DNA of 32,354 bases from Fusobacteriota bacterium. Lineage in GTDB: Bacteria > Fusobacteriota > Fusobacteriia > Fusobacteriales > JAAYPW01. The first letter of the stretch is position 1. The number at the start of each line of letters is the position of its first letter. The notes below the pieces were generated by a model that saw only the letters and a program-made list of their open reading frames with translations, had not been told where the DNA came from and did not search any database. The stretch lies in NCBI GenBank assembly GCA_012519615.1, contig JAAYPW010000129.1, positions 1 to 32,354 on the forward strand. The letters run 5' to 3'. The translations under genes and the position numbers were made by a program. Positions 7,832 through 16,700 of the stretch are shown piece by piece.

Positions 7832-9742
7832 ATGTTAAAAGTAGAACTTCCAGATGGAAGTATAAGAGAATACGAAAGTGCGTTATCGGTGTATGACGTA
7901 GCTGAAAGTATTGGTAAAAAATTGGCAAAAGATGCTGTAGCTGGAAAAATTGATGGGAAGTTAGTAGACACGTTCTATGTTATAGATAAAGATGTGAAGT
8001 TAGAGATTATAACGGCAAAATCTGATGAGGGTGTTGAAATAATAAGACATAGCTCTGCGCATCTAATGGCAGAAGCTGTTGTAAAATTATTCCCAGATAC
8101 AAAGGTAACTATAGGACCTGCTATAGAAAATGGATTCTATTACGATTTCGATTCAGAACACGTATTTACAGAGGAAGATTTAGAAAAGATAGAAAATGAG
8201 ATGTCAGAAATAATAAAACTAGACTCTAAATTTAGTCGTCGTGATGTAACTAGTGAAGAAGCTATTAAATATTTTAAGGAAAAAGGGGAAAAATATAAAG
8301 TTGAATTAATAGAAGATTTAGGTGAAACAACAGTTAGTTTATATACACAAGGGGAATTTACAGATTTATGTAGAGGTCCCCATGTACCGTCTACATCTTA
8401 TTTAAAAGCGTTTAAATTGAAAAGTGTAGCTGGAGCTTATTGGCGTGGTAATGCAAAAAATAAAATGCTACAAAGAATATATGGTTTTGCATTTGAAAAT
8501 GATAAAGATTTAAAAAAATATCTTAATTTTCTTGAAGAAGCTGAGAAAAGAGATCATAGAAGATTAGGTAAAGAGTTAGAACTATTTATGACTAGTGATT
8601 ACGGACCAGGATTTCCATTTTTCTTACCAAAAGGGATGGTAATAAAAAACATATTAGAGGATTTATGGAGAAAAGAACATGTGAAAGCATCTTACGAAGA
8701 GATAAAAACTCCAATAATATTAAATAGAACATTATGGGAAACATCTGGACACTGGTTAAATTATAAAGAAAATATGTATACAACTGTAATTGACGAAGAA
8801 GATTATGCGATTAAACCTATGAACTGTCCAGGAGGTATATTAGTATATAAAAATAAAAAACATTCATATAGAGAATTACCTATGAGAACAGGGGAATTAG
8901 GATTAGTGCACAGACATGAACTAAGTGGGGCATTACACGGACTTATGAGAGTAAGAAACTTCACACAAGATGATGCACATATTTTCATGACGGAATCTCA
9001 AATTGAAGATGAAATTGTAGGAGTAATTGATTTAATCGATAAATTCTATAATAAATTATTTAAATTTGAATACGATGTAGAATTATCTACAAAACCAGAA
9101 AAAGCAATAGGTAGTGATGAGATATGGGACACAGCAATTAATGGACTAAAAAAAGCTCTAAATAGAAAAGGGATTAATTATAAAATAAATGAAGGTGACG
9201 GTGCATTCTATGGTCCAAAAATTGACTTTAAAATTAGAGACTGTATTGGAAGAACGTGGCAATGTGGTACAATTCAATTAGATTTTAATTTACCAGAAAG
9301 ATTTGACTTAACTTATGTTGGTGCAGATGGAAATAACCATAGACCGGTAATGATTCACAGAGTAATTTATGGAAGTTTAGAGAGATTTATTGGAATATTA
9401 ATTGAACATTATGCAGGTGCTTTTCCAGTATGGCTGGCACCAGTACAAGTTGCAGTATTAACAATTACATCAGAACAAGATAGTTATGCAAATGAGATAA
9501 TGGATAAATTAAAAGAGCGAGGAATTAGAGTAGAAGCCGATACACGTGCAGAAAAAATAGGGTTAAAAATAAGAGAATCAAATAAACTTAAAAAAATCCC
9601 TGTACAATTAATTTTAGGAAAAAATGAAGCGGAAAATAGAGAGGTAAATGTAAGAAGATTAGGAAGTAATGATAGTGAAACTCTTAAACTAGATGAGTTT
9701 ATTGAAAAAATTGTAGAAGAATCTAAAATAAAATTTGATTAA
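7832..9742 (+). CDS. thrS: Threonyl-tRNA synthetase
   Basis: This class II synthetase charges tRNA-Thr. It is full length at 636 residues. Domains run TGS (about 1-60), the editing/SAD domain beginning near HSSAHLMAEAV, the catalytic core (about 240-530) and a C-terminal anticodon-binding domain (VWLAPVQVAVL onward). The catalytic zinc ligands are visible: the Cys of MNCPGG (C332), the His of QDDAHIF and the His of VMIHRVIYGSLERF. ATG follows AAGGAG with good spacing. A strong terminator follows immediately, so it is a short unit. No T-box leader precedes it, since upstream lies only a gene remnant and lptD. This fits a non-Firmicute host. Confidence 0.98.
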   Translation: MLKVELPDGSIREYESALSVYDVAESIGKKLAKDAVAGKIDGKLVDTFYVIDKDVKLEIITAKSDEGVEIIRHSSAHLMAEAVVKLFPDTKVTIGPAIENGFYYDFDSEHVFTEEDLEKIENEMSEIIKLDSKFSRRDVTSEEAIKYFKEKGEKYKVELIEDLGETTVSLYTQGEFTDLCRGPHVPSTSYLKAFKLKSVAGAYWRGNAKNKMLQRIYGFAFENDKDLKKYLNFLEEAEKRDHRRLGKELELFMTSDYGPGFPFFLPKGMVIKNILEDLWRKEHVKASYEEIKTPIILNRTLWETSGHWLNYKENMYTTVIDEEDYAIKPMNCPGGILVYKNKKHSYRELPMRTGELGLVHRHELSGALHGLMRVRNFTQDDAHIFMTESQIEDEIVGVIDLIDKFYNKLFKFEYDVELSTKPEKAIGSDEIWDTAINGLKKALNRKGINYKINEGDGAFYGPKIDFKIRDCIGRTWQCGTIQLDFNLPERFDLTYVGADGNNHRPVMIHRVIYGSLERFIGILIEHYAGAFPVWLAPVQVAVLTITSEQDSYANEIMDKLKERGIRVEADTRAEKIGLKIRESNKLKKIPVQLILGKNEAENREVNVRRLGSNDSETLKLDEFIEKIVEESKIKFD

Positions 9743-9743
9743 T

Positions 9744-9780
9744 AAAAAAAGGGTAATTCTTTATAGATTACCCTTTTTTA
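9744..9780 (+). terminator. Rho-independent terminator of thrS
   Basis: GGGTAAT (9751-9757) pairs with ATTACCC (9767-9773), flanked by an A-run and followed by a T-run. It begins 2 bases after the thrS stop. Confidence 0.92.
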
Positions 9781-9939
9781 TTTAGGAAATAAAATTATAA
9801 AAGAAAATAAAATTTAAAATATAGAATTAAATTCAAAGTCAAAACATTAATTTTGTAACATATAGACATTAAATATAGAGATTAGAACTTTATACTTAGA
9901 AAAAAACCTCTTTGTCAGTCACTCTTAAAAGTAAAGGTG

Positions 9940-9978
9940 TTGAAATAATATAAATAAGATAATAATTACAATTTAATA
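9940..9978. repeat. Degenerate dispersed repeat, copy 1
   Basis: The core AATAAGATAATAATTACAAT, continuing TTA (9953-9975), recurs at 13228-13250 with a single C/T difference. The similarity extends left to a TTGAAA and right into A-runs. Both copies lie in gene-poor spacers. Its nature is unknown; it could be shared leader DNA of lost genes or a promoter-proximal element. Confidence 0.5.
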
Positions 9979-10108
9979 AAAAAATAATGATATTATCCTT
10001 AATAAAATACATAGATATAATTTTGTTAGAAAAATAAATACTTACTGTAGAAAAAGTAATAAGAATTTAAATATCTTATGTTTTAAATAAAATTATATAT
10101 TTTAAGTA

Positions 10109-10133
10109 TAAATTATGGATTTACCATAATTTA
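10109..10133. repeat. Perfect 10-bp hairpin flanked by an 8-base direct repeat
   Basis: TAAATTATGG (10109-10118) pairs with CCATAATTTA (10124-10133), with a 5-base loop. TTTAAGTA occurs just before it (10101-10108) and at its end (10130-10137). No T-run follows, so it is not an obvious terminator. It may be an operator or an RNA fold. Confidence 0.4.
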
Positions 10134-10207
10134 AGTACCGGAGTATTATGAAATAAGACTATGTTTTAGTACTTTATTATAAAACTATAATGAAATTTAT
10201 AAAAAAA

Positions 10208-10236
10208 TTGATTTTTAAACAATAAAATGTTATAAT
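10208..10236 (+). promoter_or_regulatory. Sigma70-type promoter for the J-domain gene
   Basis: TTGATT (10208-10213), 17 bases, then TATAAT (10231-10236) with an extended -10 TG (TGTTATAAT). The start codon is 52 bases downstream. Confidence 0.72.
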
Positions 10237-10287
10237 AATAAATAAAATTATATGATATAAAACTCGTATAAAGTACGGAGGAAAAAA

Positions 10288-10863
10288 ATGTTTTCAATTT
10301 TAGTTATACTATTTTTTATAATTTCTGGAATGAGTTTATTTTTTCTTGTTACACCAATTTATAATGGTAATTTTTGGAAAATCTATTTTTTATTAGTAAT
10401 ATCATTTGTATTATTGTTATTTGTGAAAATACTTATAATATTACTACCAATCATTTTAGTATTAATACTTTTTAAATTATTAGAAAATGTAATTTTTAAA
10501 AAAAATACCACTTGGACTTCTAGTAATAAAAGCCGTTTTTATAGTGGATTTAATTATTCTAATCAAGACTATAGATACAATAATTACAGATACAATGATA
10601 AATATGATAGATATGGGAAAAATAGCTCTAATAGTGGTAGAGCAGGATTTAGATATACAGATAATGATGAAGATTATGAAATCCTAGGAATTAATAGGAA
10701 TTCAACAGTTGAAGAGATAAAAAAAGCATATAAAAAACAAGTTAGAGTATATCATCCAGATTTTCATCAAGATAAAAGTGATGATTTGAAAAAAGAGTAT
10801 GAGGATAAATTTAAAAAAATCAATGATGCATATAATAATTTAAAAAATAAACATAACTTTTAA
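10288..10863 (+). CDS. Membrane-anchored J-domain protein
   Basis: This 191-residue protein has a hydrophobic N-terminal half and a C-terminal J domain. Residues 1-70 hold two or three membrane segments (around 2-22 and 30-66). A linker of about 50 residues rich in Asn, Tyr, Arg and Ser (NYRYNDKYDRYGK-like) follows. The J domain (about 129-188) starts DYEILGINRNS, has the HPD triad at 156-158 that stimulates DnaK ATPase, and ends KINDAYNNLKNKH. It lacks the zinc-finger and substrate domains of DnaJ, so it probably recruits DnaK to the membrane for an unknown client. Topology is unresolved; the J domain must be cytosolic to meet DnaK. SD CGGAGG lies 6 bases before ATG. The next gene starts 80 bases on, and its product is also predicted to sit in the membrane. 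Confidence 0.8.
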   Translation: MFSILVILFFIISGMSLFFLVTPIYNGNFWKIYFLLVISFVLLLFVKILIILLPIILVLILFKLLENVIFKKNTTWTSSNKSRFYSGFNYSNQDYRYNNYRYNDKYDRYGKNSSNSGRAGFRYTDNDEDYEILGINRNSTVEEIKKAYKKQVRVYHPDFHQDKSDDLKKEYEDKFKKINDAYNNLKNKHNF

Positions 10864-10904
10864 TAGAATTAACTAATAAAAAACTTATAATTATTATAAA
10901 AAAA

Positions 10905-10924
10905 GGGAGGGAGTTATGATATAA
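10905..10924 (+). promoter_or_regulatory. Strong ribosome-binding site with ATG-ATA-TAA start-stop
   Basis: GGGAGGGAG (10905-10913) lies 2 bases before an ATG (10916), whose third codon is TAA (10922-10924). This ATG is in the same frame as the long gene starting at 10946, and the intervening codons (ATA TTT ATC ATA GCA AAA AAA) are open. The arrangement looks like a nonsense mutation in the original N-terminus, or a two-codon leader with reinitiation 22 bases downstream. Confidence 0.6.
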
Positions 10925-10945
10925 ATATTTATCATAGCAAAAAAA

Positions 10946-11545
10946 ATGCTTGTTGTAAAAATAATAATTTTAATATGTATTATATTTATAATTTATAGAA
11001 TAATTTTTAAGCAACTAACTTTATACTTTATAAAATCTTTAAAAAATATCGGGTATTTTAAATATTCTAGTATATATAATATTAATTCAATAGCCAGAAA
11101 AATAATGATAAAAAAATCACCGTATATAGATAGTTGTAGAAATTTTAGTTATGAAAAGCTAGAAAATATGGAGATAACTACAATAAATTTTTTTAAAGAC
11201 CTTGATTATATTTTAAATAAAAATGATATAGATACTGAAAGTATGAAGGAATATCGCGATGAATACGGAAATATAGACATTAGTATAGAAGATTTTGATA
11301 TAGAGATATATAAAAGTGATGAGGATAGAGGTGTCTATATCCGTCGTTTAGTTCTTTTAATAAATTTGTTATTATTAGGAGCAAATTCAATAGAAAAAGT
11401 ATATTTAATAGAAGATACAAAAGAGATTGTATTTTTAACTGAGAGTTTATATAAAAAGATAATAAAATCTAAAATTATTAACAGTATATATAAGCCAATA
11501 GAAATACATAGTGATAATAAAAAGGATGATGAAGATGCTATCTAA
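10946..11545 (+). CDS. Unrecognised membrane-anchored protein
   Basis: I do not recognise this 199-residue protein. It begins with one strongly hydrophobic segment (about residues 3-21, KIIILICIIFIIYRIIF-like), then a basic stretch. The soluble part is rich in Ile, Lys, Asp and Glu, with no cysteine cluster or known catalytic motif, and ends in an acidic tail (KKDDEDAI). A second hydrophobic patch (about 130-148, RRLVLLINLLLLGANSIEKV) could be a buried helix. The ATG at 10946 has no good ribosome-binding site; the strong one lies 30 bases upstream at an in-frame ATG interrupted by TAA at codon 3. The gene overlaps recR by 11 bases, so its translation may still set recR expression. It is either functional through reinitiation or early in decay. 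Confidence 0.6.
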   Translation: MLVVKIIILICIIFIIYRIIFKQLTLYFIKSLKNIGYFKYSSIYNINSIARKIMIKKSPYIDSCRNFSYEKLENMEITTINFFKDLDYILNKNDIDTESMKEYRDEYGNIDISIEDFDIEIYKSDEDRGVYIRRLVLLINLLLLGANSIEKVYLIEDTKEIVFLTESLYKKIIKSKIINSIYKPIEIHSDNKKDDEDAI

Positions 11546-12128
11546 ATCAATAGAAAAATTAGCAAATGAATTTAATAAGCTCCCTGGAATTGGGAAAAAA
11601 TCAGCATTAAGACTTGCTTTTCATATACTTGAAATGGATAATGAAGATGTAATAAAGTTTACTAAAATAATGCTTGATGTGAAAGAAAATGTAAAAAGAT
11701 GCTCTATTTGTGGAAATATCTCAGAAGAAGAAAATTGTGTAATATGTGAAAATGAAGAGAGAGATAATGAAACAATATGTGTTGTAGAAGATGTAAGAGA
11801 TGTAATTGCAATGGAAAAAAGCGGTATGTATAAAGGGCATTATCATGTTTTACATGGAAAGATCTCACCATTAAATGGAGTAGAAGCATCTGACTTAAAT
11901 ATTGATTCACTTATAGAAAGGATAAACAAATCAAATATAAAAGAGGTAATTTTGGCACTAAACCCAGATTTAGAAGGGGAGATGACTTCACTATATTTAT
12001 CAAAAATATTAAAAGAGAATGATGTTCAAGTGACTAAAATTGCAAGTGGAATCCCAATGGGTGGGAATATTGAGTATGCTGATATGGCTACAATTATAAG
12101 TGCAATAGAAAATAGAAAAAAATTTTAA
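11535..12128 (+). CDS. recR: Recombination mediator RecR
   Basis: RecR acts with RecO (and RecF) to load RecA on SSB-coated gaps. Starting at the third of three closely spaced ATGs gives 197 residues and the family opening LSKSIEKLANEFNKLPGIGKKSA, the helix-hairpin-helix. AAAGG lies about 9 bases before it. The zinc finger is C56-S-I-C59 and C68-V-I-C71, followed by the Toprim domain (ICVVEDVRD onward; ALNPDLEGEMT) and the C-terminal conserved phrase ASGIPMGGNIEYAD, which confirms the end. Longer starts (from GTG at 11511) only add MIIKRMMK-like residues not typical of the family. It is translationally coupled to the upstream membrane gene. A bidirectional terminator follows. Confidence 0.96.
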   Translation: MLSKSIEKLANEFNKLPGIGKKSALRLAFHILEMDNEDVIKFTKIMLDVKENVKRCSICGNISEEENCVICENEERDNETICVVEDVRDVIAMEKSGMYKGHYHVLHGKISPLNGVEASDLNIDSLIERINKSNIKEVILALNPDLEGEMTSLYLSKILKENDVQVTKIASGIPMGGNIEYADMATIISAIENRKKF

Positions 12129-12130
12129 TA

Positions 12131-12164
12131 AAAAAGATATCTTTATTTAAGATATCTTTTTTTT
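12131..12164. terminator. Bidirectional terminator between recR and purU
   Basis: A 13-bp stem (12131-12143 with 12149-12161, loop TATTT) built on AAGATATCTT has an A-run on the left and a T-run on the right. It can therefore end the rightward recR transcript and the leftward purU transcript. Confidence 0.88.
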
Positions 12165-12999
12165 ATAAAATTATAGTTTTATTATTATTTAAAAATACTC
12201 TCTCTTCAAATACAAGTTTAAGTGCTTTTGCAAGTACGATTTTTTCAACTTCTTGACCTGCTTTTCTCATTGTTTGTGCATTATAAGTATGATTTATTGA
12301 TATCACTTCCTGGGTAATAATTGGCCCATCATCAAGATCATTATTTACAAAGTGAGATGTTGCTCCTATTAATTTTACACCACGTTCATAAGCTTGTTTA
12401 TAGGGATTTGCACCAATAAATGCTGGTAAAAATGAATGATGAATATTGATAATCTCCTCTGGGAAAGCTGATACAAATGTCGGTGTAAGAATACGCATAT
12501 ATTTAGCAAGTACTATATATTCTGGATTAAGTTCTTTTATTTTTTCGATAATTAGTTTTTCATGATCTTCACGTTCTAAATTTTCATGACTAATTGTAAT
12601 AAATGGAATATTAAATTTATCAACTAAATCTTTTAGTGAACTATAATTAGATATTACCGCTAATATTTCGATATTAAACTCATTATATTGATTTTTAATA
12701 AGTAAATCTCCTAGACAATGGTGTTCTTTTGTAGCTAAAAGAACAACTCTCTTTTTTTCAGGTTTAGAAAATTTAATCTTTGCATTCTCAGGTAAGATAG
12801 ATTTAATTTCATTATAAATTTTATCATTATCAAAATCACCGCTTATCTCTGTACGCATAAAAAAATGATTAGTTTCATTATCAACGTACTCACCATTACT
12901 AACAATATTTAGATTGTTTTCATATAAAATCTTTGTTATTTTGTATATTAACCCTTTTTCATCAGGTGAATCTATTCTAATTATACAGTTTTTATCCAT
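12163..12999 (-). CDS. purU: Formyltetrahydrofolate deformylase PurU
   Basis: PurU hydrolyses 10-formyl-THF to formate and THF, balancing one-carbon pools. The product is 278 residues, normal for the family. An N-terminal ACT domain (RIDSPDEKGLIYKITKIL onward) precedes a formyltransferase-fold catalytic domain. That domain has NIHHSFLPAFIGANPYKQA and SHFVNNDLDDGPIITQ, carrying the Asn, His and Asp used by this fold. The ATG at 12999 is chosen because GGAGGT lies 7 bases upstream of it; a longer TTG start at 13014 would include the Shine-Dalgarno sequence. It is the only minus-strand gene in the window, convergent with recR, and has its own promoter, so it is a single-gene unit. Confidence 0.95.
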   Translation of the reverse strand: MDKNCIIRIDSPDEKGLIYKITKILYENNLNIVSNGEYVDNETNHFFMRTEISGDFDNDKIYNEIKSILPENAKIKFSKPEKKRVVLLATKEHHCLGDLLIKNQYNEFNIEILAVISNYSSLKDLVDKFNIPFITISHENLEREDHEKLIIEKIKELNPEYIVLAKYMRILTPTFVSAFPEEIINIHHSFLPAFIGANPYKQAYERGVKLIGATSHFVNNDLDDGPIITQEVISINHTYNAQTMRKAGQEVEKIVLAKALKLVFEERVFLNNNKTIIL

Positions 13000-13040
13000 A
13001 TTAATTACCTCCAATTTACTCTATAAAATAAGTCAACTAC

Positions 13041-13069
13041 ATTATAAAATGAATCGTATAAAAATGCAA
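13041..13069 (-). promoter_or_regulatory. Sigma70-type promoter for purU
   Basis: Read on the minus strand: TTGCAT (13069-13064), 17 bases, TATAAT (13046-13041), about 41 bases before the purU start codon. Confidence 0.72.
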
Positions 13070-13215
13070 CATAAATTTAAAATTATAAAAAGGATTTTTA
13101 ATAAATTAAGAGAATAATATAAATGCGAAAATTCAAATATATACTTTTACAAATGTAATATGAACAAAACATCTCTATTGGCAATTGCCCACACCTCTTC
13201 TAAGAGAAGAAAATT

Positions 13216-13252
13216 TTGAAAAATAAAAATAAGATAATAATTATAATTTAAT
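13216..13252. repeat. Degenerate dispersed repeat, copy 2
   Basis: This is the second copy of the element at 9940-9978. Both copies share TTGAAA on the left, a near-identical 23-base core (13228-13250) and A-rich right flanks. It sits in the gene-poor region between purU and the large lipoprotein. Confidence 0.5.
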
Positions 13253-13284
13253 TAAAAAATAAAAATTACATTATAAACAAATGT

Positions 13285-13499
13285 ATGGGAAAACCTGCAT
13301 ATTCGCCTAAAAATGGTGATATAATCATAAATAAAGATAAATATAAAACATAATTTTAGCTGCAGATGGAAACAGATGCACATAGATTAAGGGAGAAAGA
13401 TTAGATCTTAGAACTTAGTGCATAGAAAAATGAAATTTGAAAAATGGTGATGAAATTTAATAAGATGCAGATATATGATTTTGTGAGGTAAAATATTAA
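13285..13499 (+). pseudogene. Heavily decayed reading frame, family unknown
   Basis: From ATG 13285 the frame reads MGKPAYSPKNGDIIINKDKY, then stops. Shifted by one frame from 13350, a protein-like sense continues (IILAADGNRCT, IKGERLDLRT, NLKNGDEI, DADI, FCEVKY) punctuated by six stop codons, down to TAA at 13497. The residue composition between stops is not random-looking, which suggests a gene that collected nonsense mutations and a frameshift. I do not recognise the family. It could still be chance in AT-rich DNA. Confidence 0.35.
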
Positions 13500-13514
13500 T
13501 TTTTTTAGTATTGA

Positions 13515-13709
13515 GAAAGAATATTCAAAAAATGGAAATGCAATTATAGTTTTCTTAATGAAATCTTTGGTAAAAGATCTTCTTTTGAGGATTATAAAAT
13601 TCTCATGTTTAAGGATTTTGATAAAATCAAAATTTATCCTATGTATAAATGTAGTAAGTTTGTAATTTTAAGAAATTATATACAGAAAATTATTAATATT
13701 TATAAATAA
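13515..13709 (+). pseudogene. C-terminal fragment of an unrecognised protein
   Basis: A 64-codon frame without a start codon context runs from just after a stop at 13512-13514 to TAA at 13707-13709. Its sequence is protein-like (FLNEIFGKRSSFEDYKIL, FDKIKIYPMYKCSKFVIL). It has no ribosome-binding site and begins abruptly, so it looks like the tail of a lost gene, perhaps the same locus as the decayed frame before it. No family is recognised. Confidence 0.4.
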
Positions 13710-13752
13710 TCTATGAATAATTATGTGTTATATAAAAAAAGGGATGGTAAAA

Positions 13753-16700
13753 ATGGTTAAAAAATTTATTTTTCTTATGCTAATGATCATAGTTTTATTA
13801 GGATGTGGTGGTGGAGGTAGCAATAATGAAGATAACAATAATAAAACTGATATTAATACTCCATATATATTAATTTCAGAAAAAAATACAGTTATAGCTA
13901 ATAACAAAGACTCAATAAAATTTAAAATTTATGATAAAAACAGTGATACTTACATTGAAAAATTTCAATTATATGTTAATGGTGGACTTTATGATAGTAA
14001 CTATTTTGTAACAGAAAAAGATGGTTATTTTGAAGTATATGGTGTCTACAATAATGAAAAAACAAATAAAATAACTGTAACAGGATATTATTTAAATAAT
14101 CCCAGTTGGGAACTAAATGAAACTATAAATATTAATACTGTAAATGGGGAGATAAATTATAAAAATATCAAGTTAGAATTAAGTACAATGGATGGAAATG
14201 TAGATATTTATAGTGGTGATAGTGAATGGGAGTATAAAAATACTGAAATAATAAGTCCAGTTTTGTTTACATATAAAGATTCTGCAAAATTAGAGAATAC
14301 AAAGGTAAAAATTAAATTAGATAAAGAATACGATAATGTAACTGTGTTTTTAGGTACATATGGAAATTTATATTCATACAATCAAACTAGTTTATCATAT
14401 GTGCCGATTTTAGATGCAACAATTATTGGAAATGAGATCACTTTTACAATAAATATAGGTAATGTAGAGAAAAAAATAAAAAGAGATAATACAGGTAATG
14501 ATAATAAAATAGTAATTGCTGTGGCAGCTGAGGAAAATATAGTTGAAACGCCACGATTTACATACGTAGGGCCATATGGAAAGGCTATAACAGATAAAAT
14601 GACAACAACATTAAATAATGCATTTAGAGTATTTATAGAAAAATTAGATATTTCAGAAAATTTAGTAAATGAGGCTTGGACAACCCCTTTAACTATTAAA
14701 ATAATGGAAACTAAAGATACTGCAACCTATGTAGGTAGTCCATATGGTAGAAAATACGATGTTATTGAAGTTGGATATGATGCATTTAGAAACGGGATGT
14801 TAGATATAGCACTTACACATGAATTTTTCCATTTTATACAGTCATGTTATGAGGGAAGTATGGCAAATATAGTATCTAGTGATTATAAATGGATAGATGA
14901 AGCAACTGCAATTACAATTGAAGGCTTAATGAAAAATGACTTAGGTTATGTTGCTGATTTAGCAGAAAATAATAAATATTTTTTTGTACAGGGATTATCA
15001 TGTGGAGATAAAGAAGTAGATGCATATAACGGAGACTTAGGTGTACATGGATATGGAGCTTCATTTTTCATAAGATATCTGGTAAAAAAAGCAGGTGACT
15101 ATAAAATTATAGGGAGAATATATAATGCTATAAATAATCAATCTATAACAGAGATCTCCTCTATAAATGCTTTGAAAACAGCTATTAGTGAGACATTAGA
15201 TAAGGGGATAGAGGTTATATATAAGGAATTTATAGATGAGATATTTAGTGATAAAATGGGTAGCGATTTCATAAGAACAATTGATAATATTGATAATTTC
15301 ACCACAAATAAAAATTATAAATTTTTAATAAAAAAAGATGGAACAAGAAGATTTGAAGACAAAAGAGCTTTTCCCGAATTATCAACTTTTGTATATAAAA
15401 TAAAAGTAGCAAGTAAAGACGTATTGGAAATAGATAAAAATAGTATTCTTAGAGTTAAATACGAGGTCTTAGAAGATAAAAATGATACATTTAATATTAA
15501 AATAATTGGAGGAAATAAAAAAATAATTACAGATAAAAAAATAAATAATAAATTAGAGATAGAAAATTTTGAAAAACATTTAGGTGAGGAGTTATTTTTA
15601 ATAGTAAGTAATCTAAATACAACAGATAAAAATAGCGAAATTACAAATATTAATTTAAATATATCAATACCACCAATTGTAAAAAGTATATCAAAGGATT
15701 CTATATATTCTGGTGAAAAAGTAAAAATAAATGGCTATAATTACGGTAATATACAAAATAATGGTAAAATTCTATTAGGAAATAATGAGATAACTAAAGT
15801 AGTATCTTGGTCAAACAATGAGATAGAATTGGAGATACCAGATACAATTGATTCAGGCGAATATAGAGTAAAAGTATCAGCATATAATATGGAAAGTGAG
15901 GAGGAGATATATTTAAATATAATTAGTGATAAAGTTGAATTTGATGATGCAGGATTTGAAGAGCTAGTAAGATATACAATTGGAAAACCAACAGGTATCA
16001 TTACACCGGATGATATGAAAAAAATACAATTTTTAGATGATGAACACTATGATATACAATCAATAAAAGGTGTGGAGTACTGTGAAAATCTAGTTAAATT
16101 AAATATAAGACAAGGATATTCTAACAAAACAAATATAGAAAATATATCATATATAAAAAAATTAAAAAAACTAAAAATATTGGGACTAACAGGAAATATT
16201 AATAATCTATCAGATTTAAACGAACTTACTAATATTGAAAGACTTATTTTAGATGGTACAACTGCAAGTGATATATCAGTAGTAAAAAACATGAAAAACC
16301 TTGTAGAATTTGCATTATATGATGGTATGATAGCAGTAGGTGGGAGAACTTTAGATAGTTTAGATCCGTTAAGAGAACTAACAAAATTAGAAGATTTATA
16401 TATTTCTAATTATAATATAAAAGATATATCACCATTAATAAATTTAGTAAATATAAAATATTTAGCATTTAGAGAAAATAATATAGAAAATATTGATGCT
16501 TTAGTAAATATGAAAAATTTGGAGACGTTAACTTTATATAAAAATAAGGTTAAAGATATTGAAAGTCTAAGAGATAAACCCAAATTAAGACATTTAGATT
16601 TTATGTATAATGAAGTAACTGATTCTTCTGTAATTGAGACGTTAACAGCTTTACGCTATTTAGATGCTTCAAATAATCATATAGTAAAATTTCCAAATTT

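Larger units (their letters stand above)
9781..10207. other. AT-rich spacer with no intact gene
   Basis: This stretch of about 430 bases has no frame with a plausible ribosome-binding site and protein-like sequence. It holds a degenerate repeat shared with 13216-13252, a hairpin at 10109-10133, and a GGAG-preceded start-stop mini-frame (ATG-AAA-TAA at 10148-10156). It looks like decayed or regulatory DNA upstream of the J-domain gene. Confidence 0.5.

Noticed and set aside
7639-7896. Small 85-codon gene between lptD and thrS
   Set aside because: Only the first half is protein-like (nuclease remnant); it lacks a ribosome-binding site and runs out of frame over the real thrS start.
9781-10207. 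CRISPR array or insertion sequence in the spacer
   Set aside because: No regularly spaced direct repeats, transposase frame or terminal inverted repeats were visible; the one dispersed repeat has only two distant copies.
12914-13117. Plus-strand frame opposite the purU start and promoter
   Set aside because: It overlaps the purU N-terminus and promoter antisense; no ribosome-binding site, and the purU evidence is strong.
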